64,000 nt of DNA from Porticoccus litoralis (GCF_030676955.1 NZ_JAUUUU010000005.1:1-64000); one strand, 5' to 3'. Shown: positions 44,873 through 54,129, numbered from the stretch's first letter. A program made the numbers and translations. Notes: generated by a model from the sequence alone, not told the origin.

Positions 44873-45504
44873 CCGTTAGCGCCCTCTTCGGTGCGGAACA
44901 CCCGGTCGCCGTGCAAAGCATCAACCAGCTTGACGGCCTGATCCTCCATTTCGACCACCAGCGAATCCACTCGACGTTCAAAAAAACGGTGGAAGACCAG
45001 CGCCGGAATGGCCACCGTCAGTCCCGCAGCCGTGGTGATCAGCGCCTCGGAGATACCTCCTGCCAGCACCCCAGCGTTGCCAGTGCCTTCAATCATAATG
45101 GCCGTAAATACCTTGATCATGCCAATCACTGTTCCCAGCAACCCCAGCAATGGCGCGATGGCGGCGATGGTTCCCAGCGGTGCGAGATTTTTTTCCAGCT
45201 CATGAATAACCTGGGCAGCCGCCTCTTCAACACTGTCTTTCATAACCTCACGGCCATGGGCTGAATTGCTGATTCCAGCCGCCAAAATAGTTCCCAGCGG
45301 TGATGACGACCGCAGCTGGTGAATATTTTCTTTGGTCAACTGGTTCTGCTTTAGCCAGTGCCAAACCTGGCCCAACAGTGTTGGCGGGACAACCTTGGCT
45401 GGCCGTAGCGTCCAGTAGCGTTCAAACGCTATGGCAATTACCACAATGGAAGAAAGAATGATCGGCAGCATTAACCAGCCACCTGCAATGATTAACTCGT
45501 ACAC
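44869..45504 (-). CDS. exbB: MotA/TolQ/ExbB-family proton channel protein
   Basis: A 211-residue inner-membrane protein with three hydrophobic segments (MLPIILSSIVVIAIAFERYW near 9; LGTIAAIAPLLGLLGTVIGMI near 108; ITTAAGLTVAIPALVFHRFF near 152). The conserved GTVIGMI and TAAGLTVAIPA motifs match ExbB/TolQ. It heads the exbB-exbD-msbA-lpxK series. Confidence 0.95.
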   Translation of the reverse strand: MYELIIAGGWLMLPIILSSIVVIAIAFERYWTLRPAKVVPPTLLGQVWHWLKQNQLTKENIHQLRSSSPLGTILAAGISNSAHGREVMKDSVEEAAAQVIHELEKNLAPLGTIAAIAPLLGLLGTVIGMIKVFTAIMIEGTGNAGVLAGGISEALITTAAGLTVAIPALVFHRFFERRVDSLVVEMEDQAVKLVDALHGDRVFRTEEGANG

Positions 45505-45639
45505 ATCCGTTCCCCGGTCACCTGAATGCTCTGGACTTTACCATAATCAATTCCTGCTCCACACCAAACCACCGGCGCCTGTGAGCAAAATTATTGTCCC
45601 CTTCACATTTCGGGGAAATATCCACTCCGAAATCAGCCA

Positions 45640-47910
45640 TCAATACCAGTAACGCGGTCGGTCAGAGCGGGCATTGGTGACTTCAAGGTTATCAGCGGAG
45701 ACCCAATTAAACTGAACTGCACCCTGCTCCGCTGTATTCCACAAAACAGCTCCTGCCGATTGATAACGTTCACGTACCGCTTCTGCAGGGTGCCCATAGT
45801 GATGACGGTATCCCGCCGAGAACACCACATGCACAGGTGACAATACGGACACGAAAGATGCAGATGAGGAGGTCTTGCTCCCATGATGAGGCGCCAATAA
45901 AACCCTGATGGGACCCCTAAGGTCCTGGAGGGTATCCAGAAGTTGCTGTTCTACCAATGACTCGATATCACCGGTTAGCAATATCCGCTCTGTACCGTAA
46001 CCAATCAACAATACGCAGGACTGATTATTTCCCTGGCCTGCGCTGTTGTGTGGATGTAACACCGCGAAATCGATCCCGTCCCACTGCCACGATTCACCAG
46101 CCCGGCAAGTCCTTGCCTTGAAGTCGACATCCTCCAGCTTTTCACCCGTAAGCACGTCTTCCGCGGGTATCAGGTAATTAAGTCCAGCTGCACCACCCGC
46201 ATGGTCGTTATCCGCATGGCTGATGATCAATCTGTCTATCCTGTTGACACCCTGACGCCGTAAAAATGGGGCGACAACCGCACTGCCTGTATCAAACTGT
46301 CGCCCATGGGCAGGCCCCACATCATAGACCAAGGTGTGCTTGCTGGTTCTCACCACCACAGACAGCCCTTGTCCTACATCCAGAACTGTCAGTGACAATG
46401 GGTATGGGTTGGTGTTGGGCAGATAAAAGATAGCAACCAATAATGGAGCTATGAGCCAACGTCCAGGGAACCCATTCGGCAGAATTAACAGAATCGCCAA
46501 CAACATCAACACTAGAGTATTGCTAAACGATGCTGGCCAGTGTGGATAAACCGGCAACCAAACAGGCATGGGAACAGTGCCGAGTAATGTCATCAATTGT
46601 TCAAGCTGCCACCCGGCTATGCTCCACAAATAAACGGCCATACTCCAATTGAACAGTGAGACGGCGGCACCCAGAAGACAAACAGGCACCACCAGAAAAC
46701 CTATCCAGGGAATCACTAGCATATTCACGACAGGAGCGAACCAAGCCACCGGCAACTGCCAGAAAACCAAGGGTAGCCATAGCACAAGAAACACCACCCA
46801 CTGCACCTGAATGCCGCGCCACCATCGAGACAAGTTAACGGCCACTGGCACCAGCCACAATAAGCCTGCGACCGCGCCAAAGGATAACCAGAAACCGGCA
46901 CTCAACACCGCCAGTGGGTCAATAACAGCAACACCAGCCAGAGCCAAGCCAAAGCCGCTCGCCCGGGAAACATGTCGATTCAACAATACTGCGACAATCG
47001 CCACTGCGATCATCACCAAAGCTCGCTGGGTGGGCAAACTGAATCCAGCTAACAGACTGTATCCCAGAGCAAACAGCAGTGCTGCCACCGAACCGCCATA
47101 GACCGCGTTACCCTGTAATCCTAAAAGTGTAGCCACACGAATCAGTGACGCTCCTAGCCAATAACCCATGGCAGCCATGAGACCGATATGTAAGCCGGAC
47201 ACCACAAGCAGGTGTACCAAACCAAACCGGGCCAAACGATCCCAGTCTGTTTTAGCTATTAAAGAGCGATCCCCAAGGGTTAAGGCCACAATAAAACCCT
47301 GTGACTGCTCATCTAGAGGGGAGGAAAGGATGAACTTCCTCAACTGATAACGCCATGAATCAATGGTTGTCACGCTATCCAGATGGCGATTGTGGGGCGA
47401 TTCGCGTACATACCCCGTAGCGGAGATGTTTTGCCTCATCAGCCAGGCCTGATAATCGAATCCCCCAGGATTAACGCTTCCCCGAGGCCTGCGCAATCGA
47501 ACCTTCAATTGCCAGACCTGTCCGGGTTGTAGCTCCTGTGGCGGCTGGTACCAACTGATACGCAAGCGTCGCAACTCGGGCAAGGTTGGGGTTTCGAGAA
47601 CTTTCAGATTGAAACGCTGAGGATGTCCATCGTCGACGGGGATACCCTGAACAATCCCGGTGACCAGATGATCTGACGGCGTCAGGCTTTCGGGCAGTTG
47701 AACGGCAAGACTGGCATGTCCCCAGTAGACCCCAAAGCACATACCCCATAAAAGCCAGGCAGGGATTTTAAAGCGAAGAAGAAAGCTCAGGATCCCCAAC
47801 GCAAGCATCAACAGGATGGCACTGCAACCCGGAAGGGTTGGCCAGTAGGCCACCGCAAAAATTCCAATGGCAAAACTATAGCTTCCATACATGGCGAACA
47901 TCCCTGTCAC
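45640..47910 (-). CDS. comEC: DNA internalization competence protein ComEC/Rec2
   Basis: A 756-residue inner-membrane channel for single-stranded DNA during transformation. It has an N-terminal OB-like domain (about 60-200), the competence membrane domain (DRSLIAKTDWDRLARFGLVHLLVVSGLHIGL near 212-240, many helices to 500) and a C-terminal metallo-beta-lactamase-like domain (LIISHADNDHAGG near 558, GDIESLVE and LLAPHHGSKTSSS near 660). All three domains are intact, which supports natural competence, though other competence genes are not here. Confidence 0.94.
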   Translation of the reverse strand: MTGMFAMYGSYSFAIGIFAVAYWPTLPGCSAILLMLALGILSFLLRFKIPAWLLWGMCFGVYWGHASLAVQLPESLTPSDHLVTGIVQGIPVDDGHPQRFNLKVLETPTLPELRRLRISWYQPPQELQPGQVWQLKVRLRRPRGSVNPGGFDYQAWLMRQNISATGYVRESPHNRHLDSVTTIDSWRYQLRKFILSSPLDEQSQGFIVALTLGDRSLIAKTDWDRLARFGLVHLLVVSGLHIGLMAAMGYWLGASLIRVATLLGLQGNAVYGGSVAALLFALGYSLLAGFSLPTQRALVMIAVAIVAVLLNRHVSRASGFGLALAGVAVIDPLAVLSAGFWLSFGAVAGLLWLVPVAVNLSRWWRGIQVQWVVFLVLWLPLVFWQLPVAWFAPVVNMLVIPWIGFLVVPVCLLGAAVSLFNWSMAVYLWSIAGWQLEQLMTLLGTVPMPVWLPVYPHWPASFSNTLVLMLLAILLILPNGFPGRWLIAPLLVAIFYLPNTNPYPLSLTVLDVGQGLSVVVRTSKHTLVYDVGPAHGRQFDTGSAVVAPFLRRQGVNRIDRLIISHADNDHAGGAAGLNYLIPAEDVLTGEKLEDVDFKARTCRAGESWQWDGIDFAVLHPHNSAGQGNNQSCVLLIGYGTERILLTGDIESLVEQQLLDTLQDLRGPIRVLLAPHHGSKTSSSASFVSVLSPVHVVFSAGYRHHYGHPAEAVRERYQSAGAVLWNTAEQGAVQFNWVSADNLEVTNARSDRPRYWY

Positions 47911-48076
47911 CAGTTACTAAAACACAGCTGTTGAGTATAACCCGCCATCCATCAGCGTAGTTCCTCATGTACGCCTTCACTGCGGGGGTTGGCGCTACGA
48001 CCAAACTACCCCAAAATAGAGAAAAGGAACCTACGGGGGCAATACAACCATCAGGAATCTGCGCCGATATCCGCAA

Positions 48077-49246
48077 ATGACAAAAAATAATTCACAAGCA
48101 GAGAAAACAGGGATCGTACTTACCGGGGGTGGCGCCAGAGCCGCCTATCAGGTTGGTGTGCTTCGTGCCGTTGCAGAAACACTACCACGGGAAACCAAAA
48201 ACCCTTTTCCAATTATCTGCGGCACTTCAGCTGGCGCTATCAACGCCATGGCCATTGCTGGCCGTGCCGGTCCCTTCAGCTTGCGCATAAAAAAACTTGA
48301 GGCAATCTGGCGGCAGCTGGATGCTGAAAAGGTTTATCGCACAGACTTTCTCGGCGTTGCCAAGAACAGCCTGAACATGCTGCTGTCCCTGTTCCACAGC
48401 GGCTACGCCATCGGCAAGCCAAAAGCTCTGCTGGACAACACTCCCCTGCGCGACCTGCTGGATAACTACATTCGGTTTCGGCATATCAAAGAAGCTATTG
48501 CCAACGGTGAGCTGGATGCCGTAAGCATCACTGCCATGAGTTATAACTCGGGCAAGTCAGTTACATTTTTCCAAGGGAAGGAGGGTATCCAGCCCTGGCA
48601 GAAATCCCGGCAACGTGGACTACCCACCGATCTCAACATCGATCACCTCATGGCCTCTTCTGCCATTCCAGTACTTTTTCCTGCCATGAAAATTGGTGAC
48701 AACTACTTTGGCGATGGCGCACTGCGCCAACTGAAACCGATCAGCCCGGCACTACGTATGGGTGCCAAGAAAGTTTTTATCATCGGGGTTAGCGACAGCC
48801 TGGTACGGAACCCCCGTCCCATTGCCCCCACTTCATATCACTCCCCCTCCATCGCTCAAATTATGGGGCATATGCTTAACAGTGCCTTTATAGACAGTAT
48901 TGAGAGCGACCTGGGAACACTTGAAAAGATAACCAGGCTAGCTGGAAGCATGACGACTTCCGAACGTGAGCGACTGGGGTTATCTGACCTGCAACCCATA
49001 AAATCCCTAGCCATTCACCCTTCCCAATCGATCAATCGTATTGCGGTCGATCACTTGCATGAATTGCCTAAAAGTGTGCGCATGTTCATGAAGGTGACCG
49101 GCGCCACAGCTCGGGGAGGTGGAATCAACACCGCCAGCTACCTACTATTCTCCAAGGGCTTCTGCCGCAAGCTGCTTGAGCTCGGCTACCAGGATGGACT
49201 CGCACAACAGCAGGCCATTCTGGACTTTTTTGACGACAATAAATAA
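48077..49246 (+). CDS. Patatin-like phospholipase-domain protein
   Basis: A 389-residue putative lipid acyl hydrolase. The oxyanion-hole motif GGGARAAYQVGVL near 17, the nucleophile motif GTSAGAINAMA near 48 (G-x-S-x-G) and the catalytic Asp in FGDGALRQLKPISPAL near 213 (DGA) form a complete Ser-Asp dyad. There is no signal peptide. The C-terminal 150 residues are family-specific. It is divergent from comEC. Similar proteins are annotated as hydrolases in many marine gammaproteobacteria; the substrate is unknown. Confidence 0.9.
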   Translation: MTKNNSQAEKTGIVLTGGGARAAYQVGVLRAVAETLPRETKNPFPIICGTSAGAINAMAIAGRAGPFSLRIKKLEAIWRQLDAEKVYRTDFLGVAKNSLNMLLSLFHSGYAIGKPKALLDNTPLRDLLDNYIRFRHIKEAIANGELDAVSITAMSYNSGKSVTFFQGKEGIQPWQKSRQRGLPTDLNIDHLMASSAIPVLFPAMKIGDNYFGDGALRQLKPISPALRMGAKKVFIIGVSDSLVRNPRPIAPTSYHSPSIAQIMGHMLNSAFIDSIESDLGTLEKITRLAGSMTTSERERLGLSDLQPIKSLAIHPSQSINRIAVDHLHELPKSVRMFMKVTGATARGGGINTASYLLFSKGFCRKLLELGYQDGLAQQQAILDFFDDNK

Positions 49247-49269
49247 CCAAAATGGGCATTGCTTTGAAA

Positions 49270-49300
49270 CTTACACCTTGTAAGATGGGTCCAACTTACA
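49270..49300 (+). promoter_or_regulatory. Inverted and direct CTTACA repeats upstream of yccA
   Basis: A palindrome CTTACA-CCT-TGTAAG is followed, 25 bases after its first half, by another CTTACA. The group sits 25-55 bases before the yccA start, a position suited to an operator. No regulator can be named. Confidence 0.3.
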
Positions 49301-49325
49301 AATTTGCGGAATGAGGATCATTACC

Positions 49326-49976
49326 ATGTCAATTGAGAAGGCTGTTGTATCAACGACCCTGGACCCCGCAGCCACAAAAGTACTGCGTAACACCTATGCA
49401 CTGCTGGCAATGACGCTGGCCTTCAGTGCTGTCATGAGTGGTGTGGCGATGGCTATCAACGCGCCCTTCATGGGTCTGTGGATGTTGCTTCCCTACTTCG
49501 TTTGCCTGTGGATGGTAGAGAAGAATAAAAACAGTACTGCCGGACTGTTCTGGGTATTCGCGCTGACTGGCTGGATGGGCTTTACGCTAGGTCCCATACT
49601 GAGTTTTTATCTCGCCACATCCGGGGCCGAGCCCATTATGACCGCTCTGGGTGGTACAGCGCTGATCTTTGCCGGCTGTTCGGCTTACGTGCTGATTACG
49701 CGCAAAGAACTTTCATTTATGACCGGATTCCTGATGACCGGGGTATTGGTGGCATTTGTTGCAGCCATCGCTAATGTCTTCCTGCAAATTCAGGGGCTGG
49801 CACTGGCCGTTTCCTGTATGTTCCTGTTCCTGTCAGCAGGAATCATCATGTGGCAAACCAGCGCCATCATTCACGGTGGTGAGCGCAATTACATTTCAGC
49901 AACCGTCACGCTTTTCGTGATGATCTATAACCTGTTCACCAGCCTGCTCAGCCTGATTGGCCTCAGTAATGACTGA
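49326..49976 (+). CDS. yccA: YccA/Bax-inhibitor-1 family membrane protein
   Basis: An inner-membrane protein of 216 residues with seven hydrophobic helices of the BI-1/YccA fold, including NTYALLAMTLAFSAVMSGVAMAI near 24 and LFWVFALTGWMGFTLGPILS near 77. In Escherichia coli YccA modulates the FtsH protease. The start at MSIEKAVVS is preferred to the ATG five codons earlier because GAGGA lies at the right distance. It is nine bases before tusE, as in Pseudomonas, except that tusD, tusC and tusB are missing in between. Confidence 0.93.
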   Translation: MSIEKAVVSTTLDPAATKVLRNTYALLAMTLAFSAVMSGVAMAINAPFMGLWMLLPYFVCLWMVEKNKNSTAGLFWVFALTGWMGFTLGPILSFYLATSGAEPIMTALGGTALIFAGCSAYVLITRKELSFMTGFLMTGVLVAFVAAIANVFLQIQGLALAVSCMFLFLSAGIIMWQTSAIIHGGERNYISATVTLFVMIYNLFTSLLSLIGLSND

Positions 49977-49984
49977 TACCGCTG

Positions 49985-50290
49985 GTGGAAAAAGCATCGG
50001 TTAACCATCTCAACAAGCTACCTGCCTGGTCGGAACCTACCGCCAGGCAGCTGGCGGCTGAAGACAATCTGGAACTCACGGAAGCCCACATGGAAATACT
50101 CCGGGTGGCTCGGCAGTTTTATGCCGATTTTGGTTTTTCACCGTCCATGCGTCCACTAACCCGCTACGTTTCAGATCACCTTGATCTCAGCAAAGGCCGC
50201 AGCGTCTATCTAATGCAGTTATTCCCGGAAAGCCCGGCAAAGTCAGTAGCTCGTCTGGCGGGGCTTCCCACACCTAAAAACTGTCTATAA
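49985..50290 (+). CDS. tusE: TusE/DsrC-family sulfur carrier
   Basis: A 101-residue DsrC/TusE-family protein. LPAWSEPTARQLAAEDNLELTEAHMEIL near 12, FGFSPSMRPLTRYV near 50 and the C-terminal GLPTPKNCL with the conserved penultimate cysteine identify it. In Escherichia coli TusE takes sulfur from TusBCD for 2-thiouridine in tRNA. Only one C-terminal cysteine is present, as in TusE and unlike dissimilatory DsrC. The start is GTG; no tusBCD genes lie in the window. Confidence 0.93.
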   Translation: MEKASVNHLNKLPAWSEPTARQLAAEDNLELTEAHMEILRVARQFYADFGFSPSMRPLTRYVSDHLDLSKGRSVYLMQLFPESPAKSVARLAGLPTPKNCL

Positions 50291-50311
50291 CAAAGCAAAA
50301 AGGGGGCTTTT

Positions 50312-50650
50312 TTGAGTATCGCCAAGGAATCGTGCGAAGCCTGCCGGGCGGATGCACCTAAAGTGACCCATGAGGAAGAACAAACCCTGTTAAAGGAACT
50401 GACCGGCTGGACTATCAAGGAACGGGATGGCATCCGACAGTTGGAACAGTGCTTCACTTTTAGCAATTTTGCCGACGCCATGACCTTCGCCAATGGTGTC
50501 GGCGAAGAAGCAGAGCGTGTTGGACACCACCCTGCACTTTTGGTGGAATGGGGAAAAGTTACCGTCACCTGGTGGAGCCACAAAATTCGTGGTTTGCACC
50601 GAAATGACTTTATCATGGCCGCCCGCACCAGCGAGCGATACCCCACCTAG
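50312..50650 (+). CDS. phhB: Pterin-4a-carbinolamine dehydratase
   Basis: A 112-residue enzyme that recycles the pterin cofactor. The motif GVGEEAERVGHHPALLVEWGKVTVTWWSHKIRGLH near 67-101 has the catalytic histidine pair (HH-P) and the conserved tryptophans. It starts at TTG in the frame MSIAKESCEAC. No phenylalanine hydroxylase gene is nearby, so the role could be general pterin recycling. Confidence 0.94.
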   Translation: MSIAKESCEACRADAPKVTHEEEQTLLKELTGWTIKERDGIRQLEQCFTFSNFADAMTFANGVGEEAERVGHHPALLVEWGKVTVTWWSHKIRGLHRNDFIMAARTSERYPT

Positions 50651-50669
50651 ATCATTTTAAGAGCCACTC

Positions 50670-50695
50670 AAAAAAAACGGCTACGAAAGTAGCCG
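50670..50695 (-). terminator. Rho-independent terminator for the minus-strand gene at 50760-51317
   Basis: A perfect 7-bp hairpin (CGGCTAC / GTAGCCG) with a four-base loop. On the minus strand it is followed by eight T residues, so it is a strong stop for that strand. On the plus strand the tail is only CTTTCATT. Confidence 0.9.
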
Positions 50696-50759
50696 CTTTC
50701 ATTCTCAACCGTACTCCGTTGATCTCCTGAAGTTAACTTGTTTAGGCCAGACCTTTCAC

Positions 50760-51317
50760 TCAAGGTGCCCACTTCACGAAACGGCTGGCACTGTTTTCAG
50801 CGTCAATCAACAAGCCACTGGGAGAAGCCTCTAATCCCGCCGCCTGGAGACTCGGATGATGACTAACAACCTCTTTCATCATCATTTCTTCTCGCCCTTT
50901 TGTGACCTCCACAAACAGGACGTGTTTCCCGCTTTTAATCACATCCTCAAAGCGCTTGAAATGGATGTTGGGCTCCTGAATGCCCCACATCCCACCTTCC
51001 CAGGTAATAAAACCCATGACGACTATGGCCAATAGCACGAAGGGCGCCCAGCCAATGCTCTGCGTGGCGCCAGAAAAAATGGCAAAGGCCATCACCAGTA
51101 CCGCACAGAGAAAACCAAATACGAAGGCCTTGGCTGTCGTGCGGAAAACATCCCTCCTCATCAAAGGCGCCACATCATTCAGGTGGTGCTTCTGGAGACC
51201 CGCATCATCCATGCTCAGCACGTGAATTTGCGGTGTCGTCATACCTCTGGCTTCGAGTTCCTTCTCAATCTGACTCAGATCGTCAAGGTCATCGCTAATA
51301 AAATAATAGCGTCTCAT
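50760..51317 (-). CDS. Conserved membrane protein of unknown function
   Basis: A 185-residue protein with two adjacent membrane helices (FVFGFLCAVLVMAFAIFSG near 67; WAPFVLLAIVVMGFITWEGGMWG near 90). They are flanked by soluble domains: an N-terminal RRYYFISDDLDDLSQIEKELEARGM segment and a C-terminal domain with GKHVLFVEV. It resembles a widespread gammaproteobacterial family sometimes labelled 'magnesium transporter' or 'NAD/FAD-utilizing enzyme' without evidence. I give no function. A strong terminator follows. Confidence 0.75.
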   Translation of the reverse strand: MRRYYFISDDLDDLSQIEKELEARGMTTPQIHVLSMDDAGLQKHHLNDVAPLMRRDVFRTTAKAFVFGFLCAVLVMAFAIFSGATQSIGWAPFVLLAIVVMGFITWEGGMWGIQEPNIHFKRFEDVIKSGKHVLFVEVTKGREEMMMKEVVSHHPSLQAAGLEASPSGLLIDAENSASRFVKWAP

Positions 51318-51484
51318 AAAAAGCCTCCCATCATCATTAGAAAAGGTGGTCGTTTAACTGTCACCTAGTAGCCTGCGTTAAGGGCGGAAAACACGGCCCA
51401 AAACATAACAACACCTGAAGTATAGTTGGGCCTGGACGCATAACGATTCTGAGAGAAAAATAATCTATATCAAAAGTGCATAAG

Positions 51485-51889
51485 CTAGACAAGGTGTAGT
51501 ATCACTTTGCGATTACCCGGCTGGTGTCGATGCTCCCAGAGAAAGATTCCCTGCCAGGTGCCCAGCCCCAAGTTTCCTCCCAGGACCGGTACGGAGATCG
51601 ATGTCGCCGTCAGACTGGACTTGATATGAGCCGGCATATCATCCGGCCCCTCCAATGTGTGGGTATAGAGATTGTCATTCTCCGGAACTAACCGGTTAAG
51701 CCATCGTTCCAAATCAGCTCGAGCAGATGGGTCGAAATTTTCCTGAATCAGCAGGCTTGCCGACGTGTGCTGGATAAATAATGTGCACAAGCCCTCGTTC
51801 ATCTCAGCCCTGGACACCACAGACTTAACCTGAGGAGTGATATCCAGCAATCCCTGCCCGGTCACCGCTATTTTGAGCACCTCAATCAT
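51485..51889 (-). CDS. yjbQ: YjbQ-family protein (UPF0047)
   Basis: A 134-residue protein of the YjbQ family, with LFIQHTSASLLIQENFDPSARADLERWLNRLVP near 37 and HTLEGPDDMPAHIKSSLTATSISVPV near 76, and the C-terminal GTWQGIFLWEHRH. The family has weak thiamin-phosphate synthase activity in one case; the physiological role is unclear. The start at MIEVLK is chosen because GGAGGG is seven bases upstream; the TTG four codons earlier overlaps that site. Confidence 0.93.
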   Translation of the reverse strand: MIEVLKIAVTGQGLLDITPQVKSVVSRAEMNEGLCTLFIQHTSASLLIQENFDPSARADLERWLNRLVPENDNLYTHTLEGPDDMPAHIKSSLTATSISVPVLGGNLGLGTWQGIFLWEHRHQPGNRKVILHLV

Positions 51890-51974
51890 ATATCCCTCCA
51901 AAAGTACCTTTTTTGCGGTAGATGTTTTACATTATCTTTGGTCTTCATCATGGTACGTCATAAGAGAGGTTACG

Positions 51975-52313
51975 ATGAATTATCAGGGAAGCCATCTGGG
52001 ATTTTCCCAGTTACTGGATGCCTGGGAGAAACGTTCTGCCGAAAACTCCGACCTGTTACCTACCTCAATTACCATTCACAAGCCAGATCAAATAAAACTT
52101 CAGGCTCTCGCTGAGATGTATCAGCTGCCTGCAGATGAGATTGCTGCGCATTTGCTCAACATCGCACTGGAAACTCTCGAGGCAGAGATGCCCTATGTGC
52201 CGGGGCCGGAGGTAATCCGCATTGAGGAAGGCAATGAGATTTTCGAAGATATCGGCCCCATGCCCCGATATCTTGAGATCCAGCGGCAAATCAGGGAAAA
52301 GCTCGAATCATAG
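51975..52313 (+). CDS. Small conserved protein with ribbon-helix-helix-like core
   Basis: A 112-residue protein. Residues 30-68 (TSITIHKPDQIKLQALAEMYQLPADEIAAHLLNIALETLE in outline) have the strand-helix-helix spacing of a ribbon-helix-helix DNA-binding fold. The second half has PYVPGPEVIRIEEGNEIFEDIGPMPRYL. Related short proteins in Pseudomonas are sometimes labelled 'type 1 pili tip component' with no support. It starts at ATG after AGAGGT and is divergent from yjbQ. DNA binding is an inference. Confidence 0.65.
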   Translation: MNYQGSHLGFSQLLDAWEKRSAENSDLLPTSITIHKPDQIKLQALAEMYQLPADEIAAHLLNIALETLEAEMPYVPGPEVIRIEEGNEIFEDIGPMPRYLEIQRQIREKLES

Positions 52314-52466
52314 CCCGTACAGGCGTCAACACAGCACTTAATCCATTGTGTTGACCATGACGCGCCGATGTTGCCAGACACCGGCCTGTTGTCACTCACC
52401 AGTGAATATCTGCTGATACAATTTGTTTATTCAGTATAATTTGCACCCCGGAATAGAGGTGTCGAT

Positions 52467-53555
52467 TTGCAACCGGTTAATCCTGACGAGTATCACACTC
52501 AACTCACGCAAAAAATTCGCCAGCTGAGAGAAGACTTTCAGACTCTTCAACTGCCCGATATTGAGGTGCATGAATCTCCGACCATTCATTACCGGATGAG
52601 AGCCGAATTCCGCATATGGCACGAACAGCAACGTGCTCATTACGCGATGAACCATCCCGGTGAAAAAAATACCTACATCATTGAAGATTTTCCAGCCGGG
52701 TCCCGCTTGATCAATACCCTGATGCCGCCTCTGCTGGAGGCAATCAATGCCAGCGAGGTATTAAGCCGACGTCTGTTTTCAGCTGAATTCCTCACCACCC
52801 TCAGTGGCGATGCGCTCATTACCCTGATTTACCACAAACCACTGGATAGTGAATGGCAGACAGCTGCACGCGATCTCCAAACGCAACTGGGCGTGACTGT
52901 CATAGGTAGAAGCCGAAAACAAAAAATCGTATTGCAACGGGACTATGTGCAAGAAACCCTTCAGGTGGCCAACCGGGATTATCACTACCAGCAAATGGAA
53001 AGCAGTTTTACCCAACCCAATGCCGAGGTTAACCAGAAGATGCTTAACTGGGCGCTGGAACGATCCAGGGGGTGTGGTGGCGACCTGCTGGAACTGTACT
53101 GTGGCAACGGTAATTTTACCTGTGTGCTGGCACAGCAGTTTGAACGGGTGCTGGCAACAGAAATTTCAAAACTCTCAGTTCGATCTGCAGAACACAACCT
53201 GAATGCCAATCAGGTTGATAATGTCAGCATCGTGCGCATGTCCAGTGAAGAGCTGACCGAGGCCCTGAATGGTGTCAGGCCCTTCAGGCGACTGCGTGAT
53301 ATCGACCTTCAGGGTTACGGGTTTACCACCGTGTTTGTAGATCCCCCCCGCGCAGGCCTGGACGAAGGCACCCTCAGGTTGACGCAACGTTTTGACTACA
53401 TCATTTATATTTCCTGTAATCCGAAAACCCTGAGAGAAAACCTGGAAACGCTATCCGACACTCACGATATCAAACATTTCGCCGTGTTTGACCAATTCCC
53501 CTACACTCAACACCTGGAATGCGGGGTCTTTCTCAGCAAAAAAGTCCCGGTATAG
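52467..53555 (+). CDS. trmA: tRNA (uracil-5-)-methyltransferase
   Basis: Methylates uridine 54 to ribothymidine in tRNA; 362 residues. The SAM-binding motif LLELYCGNGNFTCVLAQ near 208, PPRAGLDEGT near 294 and the catalytic-cysteine motif YISCNPKTLRENL near 315 are intact. RAEFRIWHEQ near 41 matches TrmA rather than RlmD/RlmC. It starts with TTG (MQPVNPDEY). It has about 150 bases before it and its own promoter is likely. Confidence 0.95.
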   Translation: MQPVNPDEYHTQLTQKIRQLREDFQTLQLPDIEVHESPTIHYRMRAEFRIWHEQQRAHYAMNHPGEKNTYIIEDFPAGSRLINTLMPPLLEAINASEVLSRRLFSAEFLTTLSGDALITLIYHKPLDSEWQTAARDLQTQLGVTVIGRSRKQKIVLQRDYVQETLQVANRDYHYQQMESSFTQPNAEVNQKMLNWALERSRGCGGDLLELYCGNGNFTCVLAQQFERVLATEISKLSVRSAEHNLNANQVDNVSIVRMSSEELTEALNGVRPFRRLRDIDLQGYGFTTVFVDPPRAGLDEGTLRLTQRFDYIIYISCNPKTLRENLETLSDTHDIKHFAVFDQFPYTQHLECGVFLSKKVPV

Positions 53556-53653
53556 CGACTTCAACAAATACTACTTGTCCGTACCCGTAAAAATTGGTGC
53601 AATCAACTCAACACAACCCATCTCAATACATGCAGCGACATAAGGATTTTTTA

Positions 53654-54058
53654 ATGAGAAAGATTTTGCTTCTCGCCACATTAGTTATTCCAGGCTACCT
53701 CAGTGCTGAATCACTCAATGTTTCCATGAACTGCCCGGAATGGGTGCAAGCAAGGCAGCAGAACGATTACCAGAATGCCCTTTCCTGGTTACAGGGATAC
53801 ATCAGCGCCTATAACGAGTACGAGTATGCAGGGAAAGACCCAGATGGCGTGCTGGGCACCAAAGACGCGGATGCCGTAGCCCAGTGGATGGATAATTACT
53901 GCAAACAAAACGAATCAAGCAACCCACAGGAAGCGATTGCCAACCTGATAGAAAAACGGCAGCACGTAAAGAATGCCTGCCCTGTCCGCAAGCAGAGTGG
54001 ACGCCCATGCATTCCCGAAGAGGAACCTGAAAAACCGGCAATTAACGAAGAGCAGTGA
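53654..54058 (+). CDS. Small periplasmic protein of unknown function (HdeA/Rap1a-like, weak)
   Basis: A 134-residue protein with a signal peptide (1-18, ending YLSA) and an alpha-helical mature part. The pattern CPEWVQARQQNDYQNALSWLQGYISAYNEYE, WMDNYCKQN and EAIANLIEKRQ recalls the small helical Rap1a/Tai and HdeA-like periplasmic proteins, but the match is by eye and weak. Two cysteines (in MNCPEW and NYCKQN) could form a disulfide; two more sit in the acidic C-tail. The ATG follows AAGGA. Confidence 0.6.
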   Translation: MRKILLLATLVIPGYLSAESLNVSMNCPEWVQARQQNDYQNALSWLQGYISAYNEYEYAGKDPDGVLGTKDADAVAQWMDNYCKQNESSNPQEAIANLIEKRQHVKNACPVRKQSGRPCIPEEEPEKPAINEEQ

Positions 54059-54129
54059 TGGTGTAAGAAAACCTGCTACCCAGGTGGCAGGTTGACACCT
54101 TCCAGGAGCAGGAAGGCCGGAAGAAGAAA

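Noticed and set aside
51890..51901. TTG start four codons upstream in yjbQ
   Set aside because: It overlaps the GGAGGG ribosome site that serves the ATG at 51889.
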